Part shown: one piece after another, positions 32,846 to 41,722 of the stretch
How positions within the stretch are numbered: position 1 is the first letter of the stretch
Layout of the letters: every line of letters begins with the position of its first letter
Notes under the pieces: generated by a model
Database searches by the model: none
What the model was told of the DNA's origin: nothing
The model's input: the letters and a program-made list of their open reading frames with translations, nothing else
Assembly (NCBI GenBank): GCA_029961075.1
Contig: JASBVL010000115.1
Span: 1 to 46,111, forward strand
Direction of reading: 5' to 3'
DNA: 46,111 nucleotides
Origin: Sphaerobacter sp.
GTDB taxonomy: Bacteria > Chloroflexota > Chloroflexia > Thermomicrobiales > Thermomicrobiaceae
Made by a program: the position numbers and the translations under genes

Positions 32846-33336
32846 CCGAACAGCCTCGCCTGCACAGCCAACGGTCGGGCCGGCTCAATGCGACCGTCGC
32901 CGCGAATGTGCAGCACGGTGAAACCCCGACTGAGTAGGGTCTGCGCGATCAGCTTGTGCCGGTGGCACTGGTTCGGGTCCTCTTCGCTGCACATGATAGC
33001 GGTGCGCGCCGCGCAGGCGTAGTCGATCAAGCGATCGATGCCGGTTACATAGAACGCCTGGCGCGCGATCCTCTGGTAATCGACGTGCCCCAGGTCGTCA
33101 TAGCACCCCGGATCAGCAGGACGCCCGCCGAGGTACTCGCCGGCGAAGACGTAGCGGATACCGGCCCGGGAGAGCGTGTCCCGCAGCGCCTCGCGGTTGA
33201 ACTGTGGGGAGTACCGGCTGTACGGCGCGCTGCGAACATCGATGAGCACCGCGATCTGATGCTGGTCGAGCAGCGCGATCAGGTCCGCTGCGGGCTGATT
33301 GCTGTGCCCAATGGTGTAGATCGTGTGCGTGCTCAT
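32842..33336 (-). CDS. DUF488 family protein (first of pair)
   Basis: 164 residues. TIYTIGHSNQPAADLIALLDQH, VLIDVRSAPYSRYSPQFNREAL, YLGGRP and AIMCSEEDPNQCHRHKLIAQ are the standard DUF488 blocks, ending in a C-terminal tail (IEPARPLAVQARLFG). The two genes overlap by four bases and differ clearly in sequence, so this is an old duplication or a heteromeric pair. A catalytic role is suspected from the conserved Asp-Arg and Cys-His residues but is unproven. Confidence 0.85.
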   Translation of the reverse strand: MSTHTIYTIGHSNQPAADLIALLDQHQIAVLIDVRSAPYSRYSPQFNREALRDTLSRAGIRYVFAGEYLGGRPADPGCYDDLGHVDYQRIARQAFYVTGIDRLIDYACAARTAIMCSEEDPNQCHRHKLIAQTLLSRGFTVLHIRGDGRIEPARPLAVQARLFG

Positions 33337-33440
33337 CCATCACTCCGGTTGCGTAGCTCAGATTATACGTCGTCGCGCTGCGGCAGCAAGGCGACCCAGG
33401 CGACGGAGACTGGCGCAGCCAGCGGCGCTCCTGCGGGACC

Positions 33441-33484
33441 CGGCCAAAGACCGGCCCCTCCCCCAACTTCGGGAAAGGGGCCGG
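33441..33484 (-). terminator. terminator of the FtsH-like gene
   Basis: CCGGCCCCT (33451-33459) pairs with AGGGGCCGG (33476-33484). Read on the minus strand the stem is followed by TCTTTGG, just past the ftsH stop at 33511. Confidence 0.55.
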
Positions 33485-33510
33485 GATCAGGATCACCGCG
33501 CGAGAACGCC

Positions 33511-34980
33511 TCAGTTCATCGCCGGCCGCGCCGGGCGCGGCCCGAGGATGGCCGCCAGCCGCGCCTCGTCCAGCGTCTCCTCTGCCAGCAGGGCGGCCAC
33601 GAGGGCATCCAGGAGGTGCGCCGCGTTCCCGATCGTCCGGCCGGCGAGCTCCAGCGCCTCCCCCACCAGCGCCGCGACCTCGTCATCGATCGCCCGGCTC
33701 ATCGCGTCCGACAACGGCCCCGTCGGCTCGAACGCCCGCCCGCGCAGCGACCGGCCCATGCCGTAGCTCGTCACCATCGCCTGCGCCAGCGCGCTCGCCT
33801 GGCTCAGATCGCCGGAGGACCCGGTGGTGACCTCACCGAAGCGGAACTCCTCGGCCGCATAGCCGCCCAGCAGCACCGCCAGCCGGTCGAGGAACTGGCT
33901 GCGGGTCCAGAGCCGCCGGTCCTCCTCCGGCGCTAGCACGGTGGCGCCGCCCATCAGGCCGCGCCCGAGGATCGTCACCCGGCGGGGCGCGTCGGCTCCG
34001 GCCAACTGGTGGGCCACCAGCGCGTGCCCCGCCTCGTGGACGGCGATCGTCTCGCGCTCGCGCGGGCTGAGCGCGCGGCTGCGCCGGCTCGGGCCGGCGA
34101 TGACCCGGTCCACCGCCTCCTCAAGGTCCGCCTGGGTGATCACCTCGTCCCCGCGCCGCAGGGCCAGGAGGGCGGCCTCGTTCATCGCGTTCTCCAGGTC
34201 GGCCCCGGCGAGCCCTGCCGTGCGCGCAGCCAGGCGGTCGAGGTCGACTCCCGGCGCCAGCGGCTTGTCCTGCGCATGAACCTGAAGGATTGCGAGCCGC
34301 TCGACCCGATCCGGCAGCGTCAGCTCGACGCGGCGGTCGAAGCGCCCCGGCCGCAGCAGCGCCGGGTCGAGGATGTCGCTCCGGTTGGTGGCGGCGATGA
34401 CCACGACCGCCTGCCGCGGGTGGAAGCCGTCGAGCTCGACCAGAATCTGGTTGAGGGTCTGCTCGTACTCCTGGTGGCTCTGGCTATCGCCCCGGCGACG
34501 CCCGATCGCGTCGATCTCGTCGATGAAGACGATCGCCGGCGCCTCCCGCCGCGCCGCGGCGAACAGGTCGCGCACCCGCTTGGCGCCGACGCCGACGTAC
34601 ACCTCGACGAACTGCGACGCCGACATGGCGAAGAACGGCACGCCGGCCTCCCCGGCCACCGCGCGCGCCAGCAGCGTCTTCCCCGTGCCGGGCGGCCCGG
34701 CCAGCAGCACCCCGCGCGGCATCCGCGCCCCCATACGGAGGAAGCGATCCGGGTCGCGCAGGAAGGTGACGATCTCCGCCAGCTCCTCCTTCGCCTCGAT
34801 CAGCCCGGCGACATCGCTGAACGTGGTCGCCGGGCGCTCGACCGCGGTCACGGGCGTGCTGCGGTGCCGTCCGAGGGCGCGCTGCTGCCACACGGCCAGC
34901 CCGACCGCCAGCGAGAGCGATCCCAGCGCCAACAGGTTCTGTGGCAGCGAGCCGCCGGGTCGCACCGGTCGCGGGTTCAC
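33511..34980 (-). CDS. FtsH-like AAA+ zinc protease, short form with one membrane segment
   Basis: 489 residues from GTG 34980 (GGAGAGGAG upstream). One hydrophobic segment at ~16-31 (LLALGSLSLAVGLAVW) replaces the usual two segments and periplasmic domain. The AAA+ module has Walker A GPPGTGKT (95-102), Walker B VFIDEIDAIG (151-160) and the SRH TNRSDILDPALLRPGRFDR. The protease has HEAGH (315-319) and a later SGDLSQA ligand region. Typical FtsH is 600-650 residues, so this is probably a second, divergent paralogue that degrades membrane or soluble proteins with ATP. A normal ftsH is expected elsewhere. Confidence 0.88.
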   Translation of the reverse strand: MNPRPVRPGGSLPQNLLALGSLSLAVGLAVWQQRALGRHRSTPVTAVERPATTFSDVAGLIEAKEELAEIVTFLRDPDRFLRMGARMPRGVLLAGPPGTGKTLLARAVAGEAGVPFFAMSASQFVEVYVGVGAKRVRDLFAAARREAPAIVFIDEIDAIGRRRGDSQSHQEYEQTLNQILVELDGFHPRQAVVVIAATNRSDILDPALLRPGRFDRRVELTLPDRVERLAILQVHAQDKPLAPGVDLDRLAARTAGLAGADLENAMNEAALLALRRGDEVITQADLEEAVDRVIAGPSRRSRALSPRERETIAVHEAGHALVAHQLAGADAPRRVTILGRGLMGGATVLAPEEDRRLWTRSQFLDRLAVLLGGYAAEEFRFGEVTTGSSGDLSQASALAQAMVTSYGMGRSLRGRAFEPTGPLSDAMSRAIDDEVAALVGEALELAGRTIGNAAHLLDALVAALLAEETLDEARLAAILGPRPARPAMN

Positions 34981-35363
34981 GCCTGCACTCCTCTCCTCAC
35001 CGCACTGCCAACGCGGAGGTGCCGCCGTGGCCACGGGGTCGCGGCCCCCGCCCCGGCCGGCTCGACGTCCCACCCACCGCCATGCCTCCTCGGGCCCCCA
35101 CCCGACCAGTCGCCTCGCAGGGGAGGCCGCCGCTCCCATCGCACTGGGGCTCGTCACCGGTGGCGGCCGGTGACCACCGATCCGTAGCAAGCGGGAGCGC
35201 GCCGCCAGGTGGGAGTCGTGGCCGGTCGCATCGTCGACGGGGCGCGGCCGCTGTCCGGCTGCGCCCCTCGGTCTCACAGCGCATAGCCTACCGAACATGG
35301 TTAACGTTTCGCAAGGCGTCAGGGCATCGCCACGCCGGACGCGGAGGTCGCTCGCCGCGATCA
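34981..35363. other. 383-bp intergenic region
   Basis: No supported gene. It lies between ftsH and the kinase remnant. A GGTTAACGTT stretch near 35299 looks like half of a LacI-type operator, but no full palindrome is present. The end of the decayed kinase frame is at 35364. Confidence 0.35.
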
Positions 35364-36947
35364 TCACCGTTTCGGTGGGGACCGCCGCCCCGGTTCGCCT
35401 GATCCGGCAGCAGACGGTCCGGGGTCGACGAGCCGCCAGTACAGCTCCTCCTGACGCGCGATCGCCGACTAGTAGACGCGATGCCGTTCAGCATCGGGCG
35501 CGACGCGCCCCGCCGCGGGCACCCGCCCGCGGGACAGGTGGGCCAGGAGCCCGGGCTGGCCGCCTTCGCTGGCCGGCAGGCGAGCCAGGGCCATCAGCGC
35601 CGCGCCGGCGAGGGAGGCTTCCGGTTCGGCGGAGACCAGCACGGGCCGGCCCAGCACGTCGCTGAGGATCTGCAGCCAGACGGGGCTCCCCAGGAGCGCG
35701 CTGCCGGTGGCGACGATCGTCCGCTCACCGGGGATCGCCGCCGCGAGGCGGCGCGCGATCAGCGCGAAGCGGAAGGCGACCGACTCCATGGCCGCTCGCA
35801 GGATCGCCACCGGTTCGGTGGCGAGCGTCAGGCCGGTGAGCGCGCCGCGGGCGCGCGGCGACCACCCTGGGCTGCGCTCGCCCGCCAGGAAGGGCAGCAC
35901 CGTCAGGCCGTGACTGTCGGGTGCCATGGCCGCGAGCGCCGCGTCCAGCGCGGGCGGGTCCGGGAGGCGCAGGTGACGGGTGAGCCAGTCGTAGAGATTG
36001 CCACCCTCGCTGAGCGCGCCGCCGAGGAGCACGTGGCGCGCGTCCAGCCGGTAGAGCTAGAGACCGGGGGGCGGGGGCACGGGGTCGCCCGCCCAGAGCA
36101 GCCGCATCGCCCCCGTGGTCCCGAGCGTGACCGCCAGTCGGCCCCGGCCGATCGCCCGCGAGCCAACGTTGCTGCACGCGCCGTCACCGAGCGCGGGGAA
36201 CCAGGCGGCACGCGTCAGCGCCGGCCAGCGGGCAGCGAAGCGACCGCGCAGGCCGGTGACCGGCGCGTCCCCCAGCGGCGAGAGGCGCTCCGGGGCGATC
36301 CCGGCCACACCGAGCGCCTCCGGGTCCCAGCGCAGCCCTGCCTGATCAAATAGCCCGGTCCCGGACGCCATCGAGATCGAGCAGGTCGCCTGACCGGCGA
36401 CGGTCAGCAGCAGGTACTCGCCGAACGAGAGCCACCGCTGCACGCCGGCCACCACGTCCGGCCTCGCCTCCCGCAGCCAGGCGAGCTTGGCCAGCGGGTA
36501 GCTCGGGTGGAGGACGGCGCCCGTGCGCCGGTGGTACGCAGCCGGGTCGAGCGTCGCCCGCAGGCGCGCCACGGCGGCCGCGGCGCGGGTGTCGGCCCAT
36601 GTGTAGACCGGCGTGACCGCGCGGCCACGTCGATCGACCCCCAGCACGCTGTGCCAGAAGGTGGAGATCCCCACCGCCCGCACCGCCCGGCCGCCGGCCG
36701 CGGCCAGCGCGCCGTCGATGGTCGTGCACACCGCCTCCAGCAGGCGGTCCGGCTCCAGCACCGCGCCCCCGCCGGCGGTCGTCTCGATGCGATAGGCAAG
36801 CTGCCGACGCGTCCCCTCCAGCGCCCGCCCGCGGGGGTCGACCAGCATGGCCCGTGTCGACGAGGAGCCGACGTCGAGCGCCAGGATCAACGGCTCTGCC
36901 GCGCGGCGGGGGTCGATCTCCTGCGTTTGCGTGACGACGGCGGTCAT
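35364..36947 (-). pseudogene. FGGY-family sugar kinase (gluconokinase/xylulokinase type) with two in-frame amber codons
   Basis: The frame is continuous from ATG 36947 to TGA 35364-35366 (528 codons) except for TAG at 36057-36059 and 35469-35471. Kinase signatures lie on all pieces: LALDVGSSSTRAMLVD, ISTFWHSVLGVD, VYTWADTRA, ALGDGACSNVGS, VTLGTTGAM, then LLGGALSEGGNLYDW and IVATGSALLGSPVWLQILSDVLGRPV, and finally SAIARQEELYWRLV. The first TAG falls at PPGL-*-LYRLD, where homologues have Trp; the second at HRVY-*-SAIARQE, where Gln is likely. The enzyme would phosphorylate a sugar acid or ketose. It is downstream of MFS and TSUP genes, probably one operon. Confidence 0.85.
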
Positions 36948-36956
36948 CCTGCCCCC

Positions 36957-37652
36957 TCATGCCCCCAGCACGGCGATAACTCCGGAGACGGCGATGACGG
37001 TGAGCGCCGTGGCCCGGAAGAGCGGCGCCGGCAGCCGCCCGGCCAGCCGCACCCCGCAGGAGTTGCCGAGCAGCGCGGCCGGCAGCCACATGGCGCCTAA
37101 CGGCAGCAGCGCCTCGAGGTGCACCGCGCCCCGGGCATGGAGCAGCCCCAGCGTCGCGCCGTTGGAGACGATGAAGAAGAGCGCCAGGTCGGCCAGGAAG
37201 CTGAAGGGCGCCGCCCGCTCCCGCACCAGCAGCAGCGCGGGTGGGACCCCGTTCAGCGACGTGGTCGCCCCCAGGAAGCCCGCCGCCAGCCCGGTCACGA
37301 GCACCCCACCCGCTCCGGCGCGGACCGGCGCCCCGCCCCGCGCCAGCCCGATCGCCGCCAGGAGCGCCACCAGCCCGGTCGCGCGCTGGATGACCGCAGG
37401 ATCCACGCGGGTCAGCGCCAGCGTCCCGAGCGCCAGCCCGGGGACGCTCCCCACCGCCAGCAGCCCGACCCGGCGCGGGGTGACGTGCCGCCGGAGCTGG
37501 TAGGCCACCGAGATCCGGGTCAGCAGGCCCAGCGTGAGGTTCAGCGCCACCACGAAGGGGAGCGAGAACCCGCCCGCGAGCAGCAGCGGTGCGCTCACCA
37601 GCGAGAACCCGAAGCCGGTCGCCCCCGACAGCAGCCCGGCGAGCAGCACCAC
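36957..37652 (-). CDS. TSUP (TauE/SafE) family membrane permease
   Basis: About 231 residues with seven or eight membrane segments, including GATGFGFSLVSAPLLL near the N-terminus and a repeat of the same half (GLAAGFLGATTSLNGVPPALLL), the two-fold layout of TSUP proteins. Members move sulfite, sulfoacetate or other organic anions. The start is uncertain: GTG 37652 is used, but the frame is open upstream with GIAQVGYGG, so a rare ATT start near 37680 is possible. It lies nine bases before the kinase ATG. Confidence 0.8.
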   Translation of the reverse strand: MVLLAGLLSGATGFGFSLVSAPLLLAGGFSLPFVVALNLTLGLLTRISVAYQLRRHVTPRRVGLLAVGSVPGLALGTLALTRVDPAVIQRATGLVALLAAIGLARGGAPVRAGAGGVLVTGLAAGFLGATTSLNGVPPALLLVRERAAPFSFLADLALFFIVSNGATLGLLHARGAVHLEALLPLGAMWLPAALLGNSCGVRLAGRLPAPLFRATALTVIAVSGVIAVLGA

Positions 37653-37736
37653 CAGCCCACCGTAGCCGACCTGTGCAATGCCGTCCGCCCCGATCGCCGC
37701 CCCTCCCCTCGCGCCCTGATCCCACGGCGCCCGGCG

Positions 37737-38999
37737 TCAGTCGCTCTCCCCGAGCTGCGCCGCCGGCCGCGTCGGCCGCGCCCTGCGGTGCATGCGGTCG
37801 AACAGCAGCCCGCCGAGGCCACCCACCAACAGGACCACCATCAGCGCCGGCCAGAGCAGGACCGGCTGGCTGGACCCCAGGATCGCCCCGCTCCCCCACG
37901 ACGCGACGCCCCAGGCGATGCCCCAGGTCACGCTGCTCCCCGCCAGGTACCGCCCCCGCAGGTGCTCCGGCGCCAGCTCGACGACCAGCACCCCGGTCGT
38001 CGGCATGAAGAGCATCTCCCCCAGGGTATAGATCCCGATGGCAACGAAGGGCAGGAGGCTGAGCCACGGGCTGGCACCAATCATCGCGTACGCCACGATC
38101 CAGAAGAGGGCGGCCAGCGCGAAGGTCGTGCCCCGGCCCCAGTTCGCGATCCGCGCCGCCACTGGGATTTGCGCCACCACCACGATCGCGGTGTTCATCG
38201 CGAACAGCAGGCCGATGAGCGCCTCGCCGACCCCTGCCTCCTTGCGCAGGTAGGGCGGCGCGCTCACCTGGAGCTGGGTGAAGGCGGCGAGCAGGAGAAA
38301 CATCACCACCTGGCTCACGACGAAGCGCTGATCGGCCAACACCTCCCGCCAGCTCCCGGCCCGGGCGGCCGCCACGTCCTCGTGGCGCTCGGCCCGTGCG
38401 GGCTGCCGCACCAGCGTCACCAGCAGGAGCGCGCCGACCGCCATGGCCGCGCCACTCGCCAGATAGAGCACCCGATACTCACTGAAAGTGCCGCCCGCGA
38501 CCAGCAGCCCGCCGAGCAGGCCGCCGCCCCCGATCCCAAGCGCGTTCGCCACCCGCAGCAGCGCGAACATCTCCCCCATCTGCTGCATCGGCACCAGCGA
38601 GGTGGCGAAGGTGTCCGACGCGGGCCAGTAGAGCTGGCTGGCGCAGCCGTACCACACCATGACCAGGAAGAAGAGCAGCGGCGTTGTCGCCAGCGGGAAC
38701 ATCGCCAGGGCGGCCGCCACCCCCACGACGGTGGCGATCAGCACGCGCCGGGCACCGACCCGGTCGATCAGCCCGGCGACCGCCAGGGTAAAGGCCACGC
38801 CAACGACCGCGTTCACGAAGATGCCGGCCCCGACCAACCCCTCGCCCAGGCCCACCACCTGCCCGAAGAAGATCACCAGAAAGGGCGTGGTCATGCCGCG
38901 CGCGGTGAAGATGATCAAGTTGACCAACGCGAGCAGCCACAGCGCACGCGGATAGCGCCGCGGGATCGCCCGCAGCCGGTCGCCCACCTGCTCGATCAT
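37737..38999 (-). CDS. MFS transporter
   Basis: 420 residues, about 12 membrane segments in two halves. MFS loop motif LIDRVGARRVLIATVV follows TM2 (DRxGxR type), and ELAPEHLRGRYLAG is the usual segment of drug/metabolite exporters. A charged loop (RQPARAERHEDVAAARAGSWREVL) divides the halves. The substrate is unknown. It is first in the leftward MFS-TSUP-kinase group, so uptake or export of a sugar acid is one idea, but drug efflux is equally possible. Confidence 0.88.
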   Translation of the reverse strand: MIEQVGDRLRAIPRRYPRALWLLALVNLIIFTARGMTTPFLVIFFGQVVGLGEGLVGAGIFVNAVVGVAFTLAVAGLIDRVGARRVLIATVVGVAAALAMFPLATTPLLFFLVMVWYGCASQLYWPASDTFATSLVPMQQMGEMFALLRVANALGIGGGGLLGGLLVAGGTFSEYRVLYLASGAAMAVGALLLVTLVRQPARAERHEDVAAARAGSWREVLADQRFVVSQVVMFLLLAAFTQLQVSAPPYLRKEAGVGEALIGLLFAMNTAIVVVAQIPVAARIANWGRGTTFALAALFWIVAYAMIGASPWLSLLPFVAIGIYTLGEMLFMPTTGVLVVELAPEHLRGRYLAGSSVTWGIAWGVASWGSGAILGSSQPVLLWPALMVVLLVGGLGGLLFDRMHRRARPTRPAAQLGESD

Positions 39000-39258
39000 G
39001 CGCCCCCCTCATCCGGTCCGACCGCGACACCGGCGCTCCTATCATGCCTGAAGGCCGCCGACCACGCCACGCGCCGTGGGGGCGGGTGGGGCAGGGGGCG
39101 AACCTGGGCCGTGGCACGCGAATGGCGAGCAATCGCGCCACGCGGCCGTGCGCCACGCCGGAACCGGCCGGTGGCGCCGCACCCATTCGGGCAACGCGCC
39201 CCGGCGCCGGGCGAGCCCGGCCGGGACGTGATCCACCCCCACCACCGCAGGAGGGGCC

Positions 39259-39480
39259 ATGGCGGACCACGCTAACGACCGTCGCACGCCGGACCACGAG
39301 CCACCGGACGCCGAGGAACACGGCCCCTACGGCGGCCCCTATGAGACCGGCCCGCTGGGAGAACCGATCGAAGAGCCGATCCCGCAGGGCACGCTGATCC
39401 TGCTCGCTCTGTTCCTCATCGTCTTGGTCATCCTCTGGCTGCTGGCCTTCATCGCCATCTGGAACCGGGGGCTCTCATGA
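39259..39480 (+). CDS. cytochrome c oxidase subunit IIa-like small membrane protein
   Basis: 73 residues: an acidic Pro/Gly-rich N-terminus (residues 1-43) and one membrane helix (LILLALFLIVLVILWLLAFIAIW). It resembles subunit IIa (CbaD) of ba3-type oxidases. Its TGA overlaps the ATG of the subunit II gene. The preceding GGAGGGG site is strong. First gene of the oxidase operon. Confidence 0.75.
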   Translation: MADHANDRRTPDHEPPDAEEHGPYGGPYETGPLGEPIEEPIPQGTLILLALFLIVLVILWLLAFIAIWNRGLS

Positions 39481-39959
39481 TCAACCGCAAGACGCTGCTC
39501 GAACTGGGTTGGATCCTCCCCAGTATCGCGATCCCGGTGGGCATGCTGGTCGCCGTGATCGTCAGCGCGTTCGGCATGAACATTGGCGTCCCGAGTCAGG
39601 CGGGCACCATTCAGCCCGCGGCGATCGACACCACGCCGCCATTTGACCAACCGGGGGTGCTGCGGCAGGTGGGGCCGAACCAGTATGAGGTGGCGCTCAT
39701 CGGCCAGGTCTGGTCCTTCAATCCCCGCGAGCTCCGCGTGCCGGCTGGCGCCGAGGTGCACTTCGTCGCCACCAGCCGCGACGTCATCCACGGGCTGCAC
39801 ATCGAGGGGACCAACGTCAACGTCATGCTCATCCCCGGGCGCATCACCCGGCAGCGAGCGGTCTTCCGCGAGCCGGGCCAGTACCGGTTCGTCTGCCACG
39901 AGTACTGCGGCATCGGCCACCACACCATGTACGGCACCGTGATCGTGGAGGAGCGCTGA
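39477..39959 (+). CDS. cbaB: ba3-type cytochrome c oxidase subunit II (CuA subunit)
   Basis: 160 residues: one N-terminal membrane helix (~12-34) and an extracytoplasmic cupredoxin domain. CuA ligands are H105 (DVIHGLHIEG), C140, E142, C144, H148 and M151 (CHEYCGIGHHTM). The short size and single TM are typical of the B-type (ba3) oxidases. It accepts electrons from cytochrome c or a cupredoxin and passes them to subunit I. TGATG overlap with the next gene shows coupling. Confidence 0.93.
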   Translation: MINRKTLLELGWILPSIAIPVGMLVAVIVSAFGMNIGVPSQAGTIQPAAIDTTPPFDQPGVLRQVGPNQYEVALIGQVWSFNPRELRVPAGAEVHFVATSRDVIHGLHIEGTNVNVMLIPGRITRQRAVFREPGQYRFVCHEYCGIGHHTMYGTVIVEER

Positions 39960-41623
39960 TGGCCACGGCAAGGGTCGAGGTCAACCCGAGCCTGCGCACG
40001 GTCCATAGGCTGACCGGCGCCTTCATCGGCGTCGCCCTGGTGGCGCTGGCGATCGCCAACGTGCCGGGCATCCTGCAGGGCTACGACCGGGCGGGCGTCG
40101 ATCTCTACCCCTACGCCCGCCCGGTCATCCAGAGCTACTACCAGGGGCTGACCATCCACGGCGTGATGAACGTCCTGGTCTGGACCATCTTCTTCCTGTC
40201 CGGCTTCTTCCTGTTCGTCACCGTCTACGCGCTCGACCGGCCCCTCGCCTCCACGCGCCTCGGCTGGGTCGCCTTCTGGATCATGCTCGCCGGGCTCATC
40301 CTGGCCCTCGTGGCCATGCTGACCGACGCCGCCAGCGTACTCTACACCTTCTACCCGCCGCTCAAGGCCTCGCCCCTCTTCTACATCGGCCTGACCCTGA
40401 TCGTCGTCGGCACCTGGTTCGTCGGCGCGAATATCTGGATGACCTGGCGCCGCTGGCGACGCGACCACCCGGGCCAGCACACCCCGCTGGCCGTCTTCGG
40501 CACCCTCGCCACCTTCGCCCTCTGGACCATCGCCAGCGTGGGGCTGGCGATCGAGATGCTCGTGCTCGTGATCCCCTGGTCGCTCGGCCTCACCACGGAT
40601 ATCGACCCGCTCCTGGCCCGCACCCTCTTCTGGTTCACCGGGCACCCCATCGTCTACTTCTGGCTGCTGCCCGCCTACGTCTCCTGGTACACCATGGTGC
40701 CGCGCCTGGCCGGGGGCCGGCTCTTCAGCGAGCCGATGGCGCGGGTGGCCTTCCTCCTCTTCGTGCTCTACTCCATCCCGGTCGGCCTCCACCACCAATT
40801 CAGCGACCCCGGCCTCGGCGGCGGCATCAAGCTGGTCCACACCTTCATGACCTTCGCCGTCTTCTTCCCCAGCCTGCTGACCTACTTCAACATCAGCGCC
40901 TCGATCGAGACCGGGGCGCGCTGGCGCGGCGGCACCGGGTGGATTAGCTGGGTGCGACACGTCCCGTGGGGCAACCCGGCCCTGACCGGGCAGATCATGG
41001 GCATGTTCCTCTTCGTGCCCGGCGGGATCGGCGGCCTGACCAACGCCTCCTACAACGTCAACCAGGCGGTCCACAACACCACCTGGGTTGTCGGCCACTT
41101 CCACCTCACGGTCGGTGGGGCCGTCACCCTCACCTTCATGGCGACCACCTACTGGCTCATCCCCTACCTCACCGGCCGGGCCCTCTGGGGCCGGCGGCTG
41201 GCGGTCGCGCAGCCCATCCTCTTCTTTGTCGGTATGACGATCTGGTCGGAGACGATGCATCGCCTCGGCCTTGCCTACATGCCACGCCGCACCTACATCA
41301 CCCAGGCGCCCTACGTACCGGAGGAGTGGCGCGACCCCATGATCCTGCTCGGCATCGGCGCCACCGGCATGATCATCGGCGGCCTGCTGTACTTCTTCAT
41401 CATCATCATGACCCTGGTGGTCTCGCGCGAGCCGGCGCAAGTCGAGGTGCCGCTCCCGCGCCCGGGGGTGGAGAGCAAACACGAGCACGTCCCGGCCCTG
41501 CTGGACCGTTGGCGTCCCTGGCTGATCGGCTCCCTCGTCCTCATCGCCATCGCCTACGGGCCGGTCTTCTACCAACTCCTCACCCACGTCTCGACGGTGC
41601 CGGGACAGTCCGGGCTCTGGTGA
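39959..41623 (+). CDS. cbaA: ba3-type cytochrome c oxidase subunit I
   Basis: 554 residues, about 13 membrane helices. Heme b ligands H67 (TIHGVMN) and H382, heme a3 ligand H380 (VVGHFHLT), CuB ligands H229 and H278/H279, and the cross-link Tyr Y233 (TGHPIVYFW) are all present, with spacing like the Thermus thermophilus enzyme. There is no Glu-type D-channel motif, as expected for B-type oxidases, which use only a K-channel analogue. It reduces O2 to water and pumps protons. No subunit III gene follows. Confidence 0.95.
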   Translation: MATARVEVNPSLRTVHRLTGAFIGVALVALAIANVPGILQGYDRAGVDLYPYARPVIQSYYQGLTIHGVMNVLVWTIFFLSGFFLFVTVYALDRPLASTRLGWVAFWIMLAGLILALVAMLTDAASVLYTFYPPLKASPLFYIGLTLIVVGTWFVGANIWMTWRRWRRDHPGQHTPLAVFGTLATFALWTIASVGLAIEMLVLVIPWSLGLTTDIDPLLARTLFWFTGHPIVYFWLLPAYVSWYTMVPRLAGGRLFSEPMARVAFLLFVLYSIPVGLHHQFSDPGLGGGIKLVHTFMTFAVFFPSLLTYFNISASIETGARWRGGTGWISWVRHVPWGNPALTGQIMGMFLFVPGGIGGLTNASYNVNQAVHNTTWVVGHFHLTVGGAVTLTFMATTYWLIPYLTGRALWGRRLAVAQPILFFVGMTIWSETMHRLGLAYMPRRTYITQAPYVPEEWRDPMILLGIGATGMIIGGLLYFFIIIMTLVVSREPAQVEVPLPRPGVESKHEHVPALLDRWRPWLIGSLVLIAIAYGPVFYQLLTHVSTVPGQSGLW

Positions 41624-41645
41624 GCCCGGCGCCCGCACACCCCGC

Positions 41646-41712
41646 TTGACATCTCTACTCGTCCGCGTATACTCGTAACCGGATATACGCCACCGGTTAT
41701 ACCGGTTACGAG
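41646..41712 (+). promoter_or_regulatory. padR promoter with overlapping palindromic operator
   Basis: TTGACA (41646-41651), 16-bp spacer, TATACT (41668-41673): the best promoter in the window. Overlapping it is a perfect 11-bp inverted repeat CTCGTAACCGG (41672-41682) / CCGGTTACGAG (41702-41712), with a third half-site CCGGTTA at 41693-41699. The operator covers the -10 and start site, so autorepression by PadR is expected. Confidence 0.8.
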
Positions 41713-41722
41713 GTGCGGTCCA

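Noticed and set aside
35290..35315. LacI-family operator at GGTTAACGTT
   Set aside because: Only a half-site; no matching second half and no LacI-type gene nearby.
36057..36059. Selenocysteine or pyrrolysine recoding in the kinase
   Set aside because: Selenocysteine uses TGA; no pyrrolysine machinery was seen, and the expected residues at the two TAGs are Trp and Gln, so nonsense mutation is simpler.
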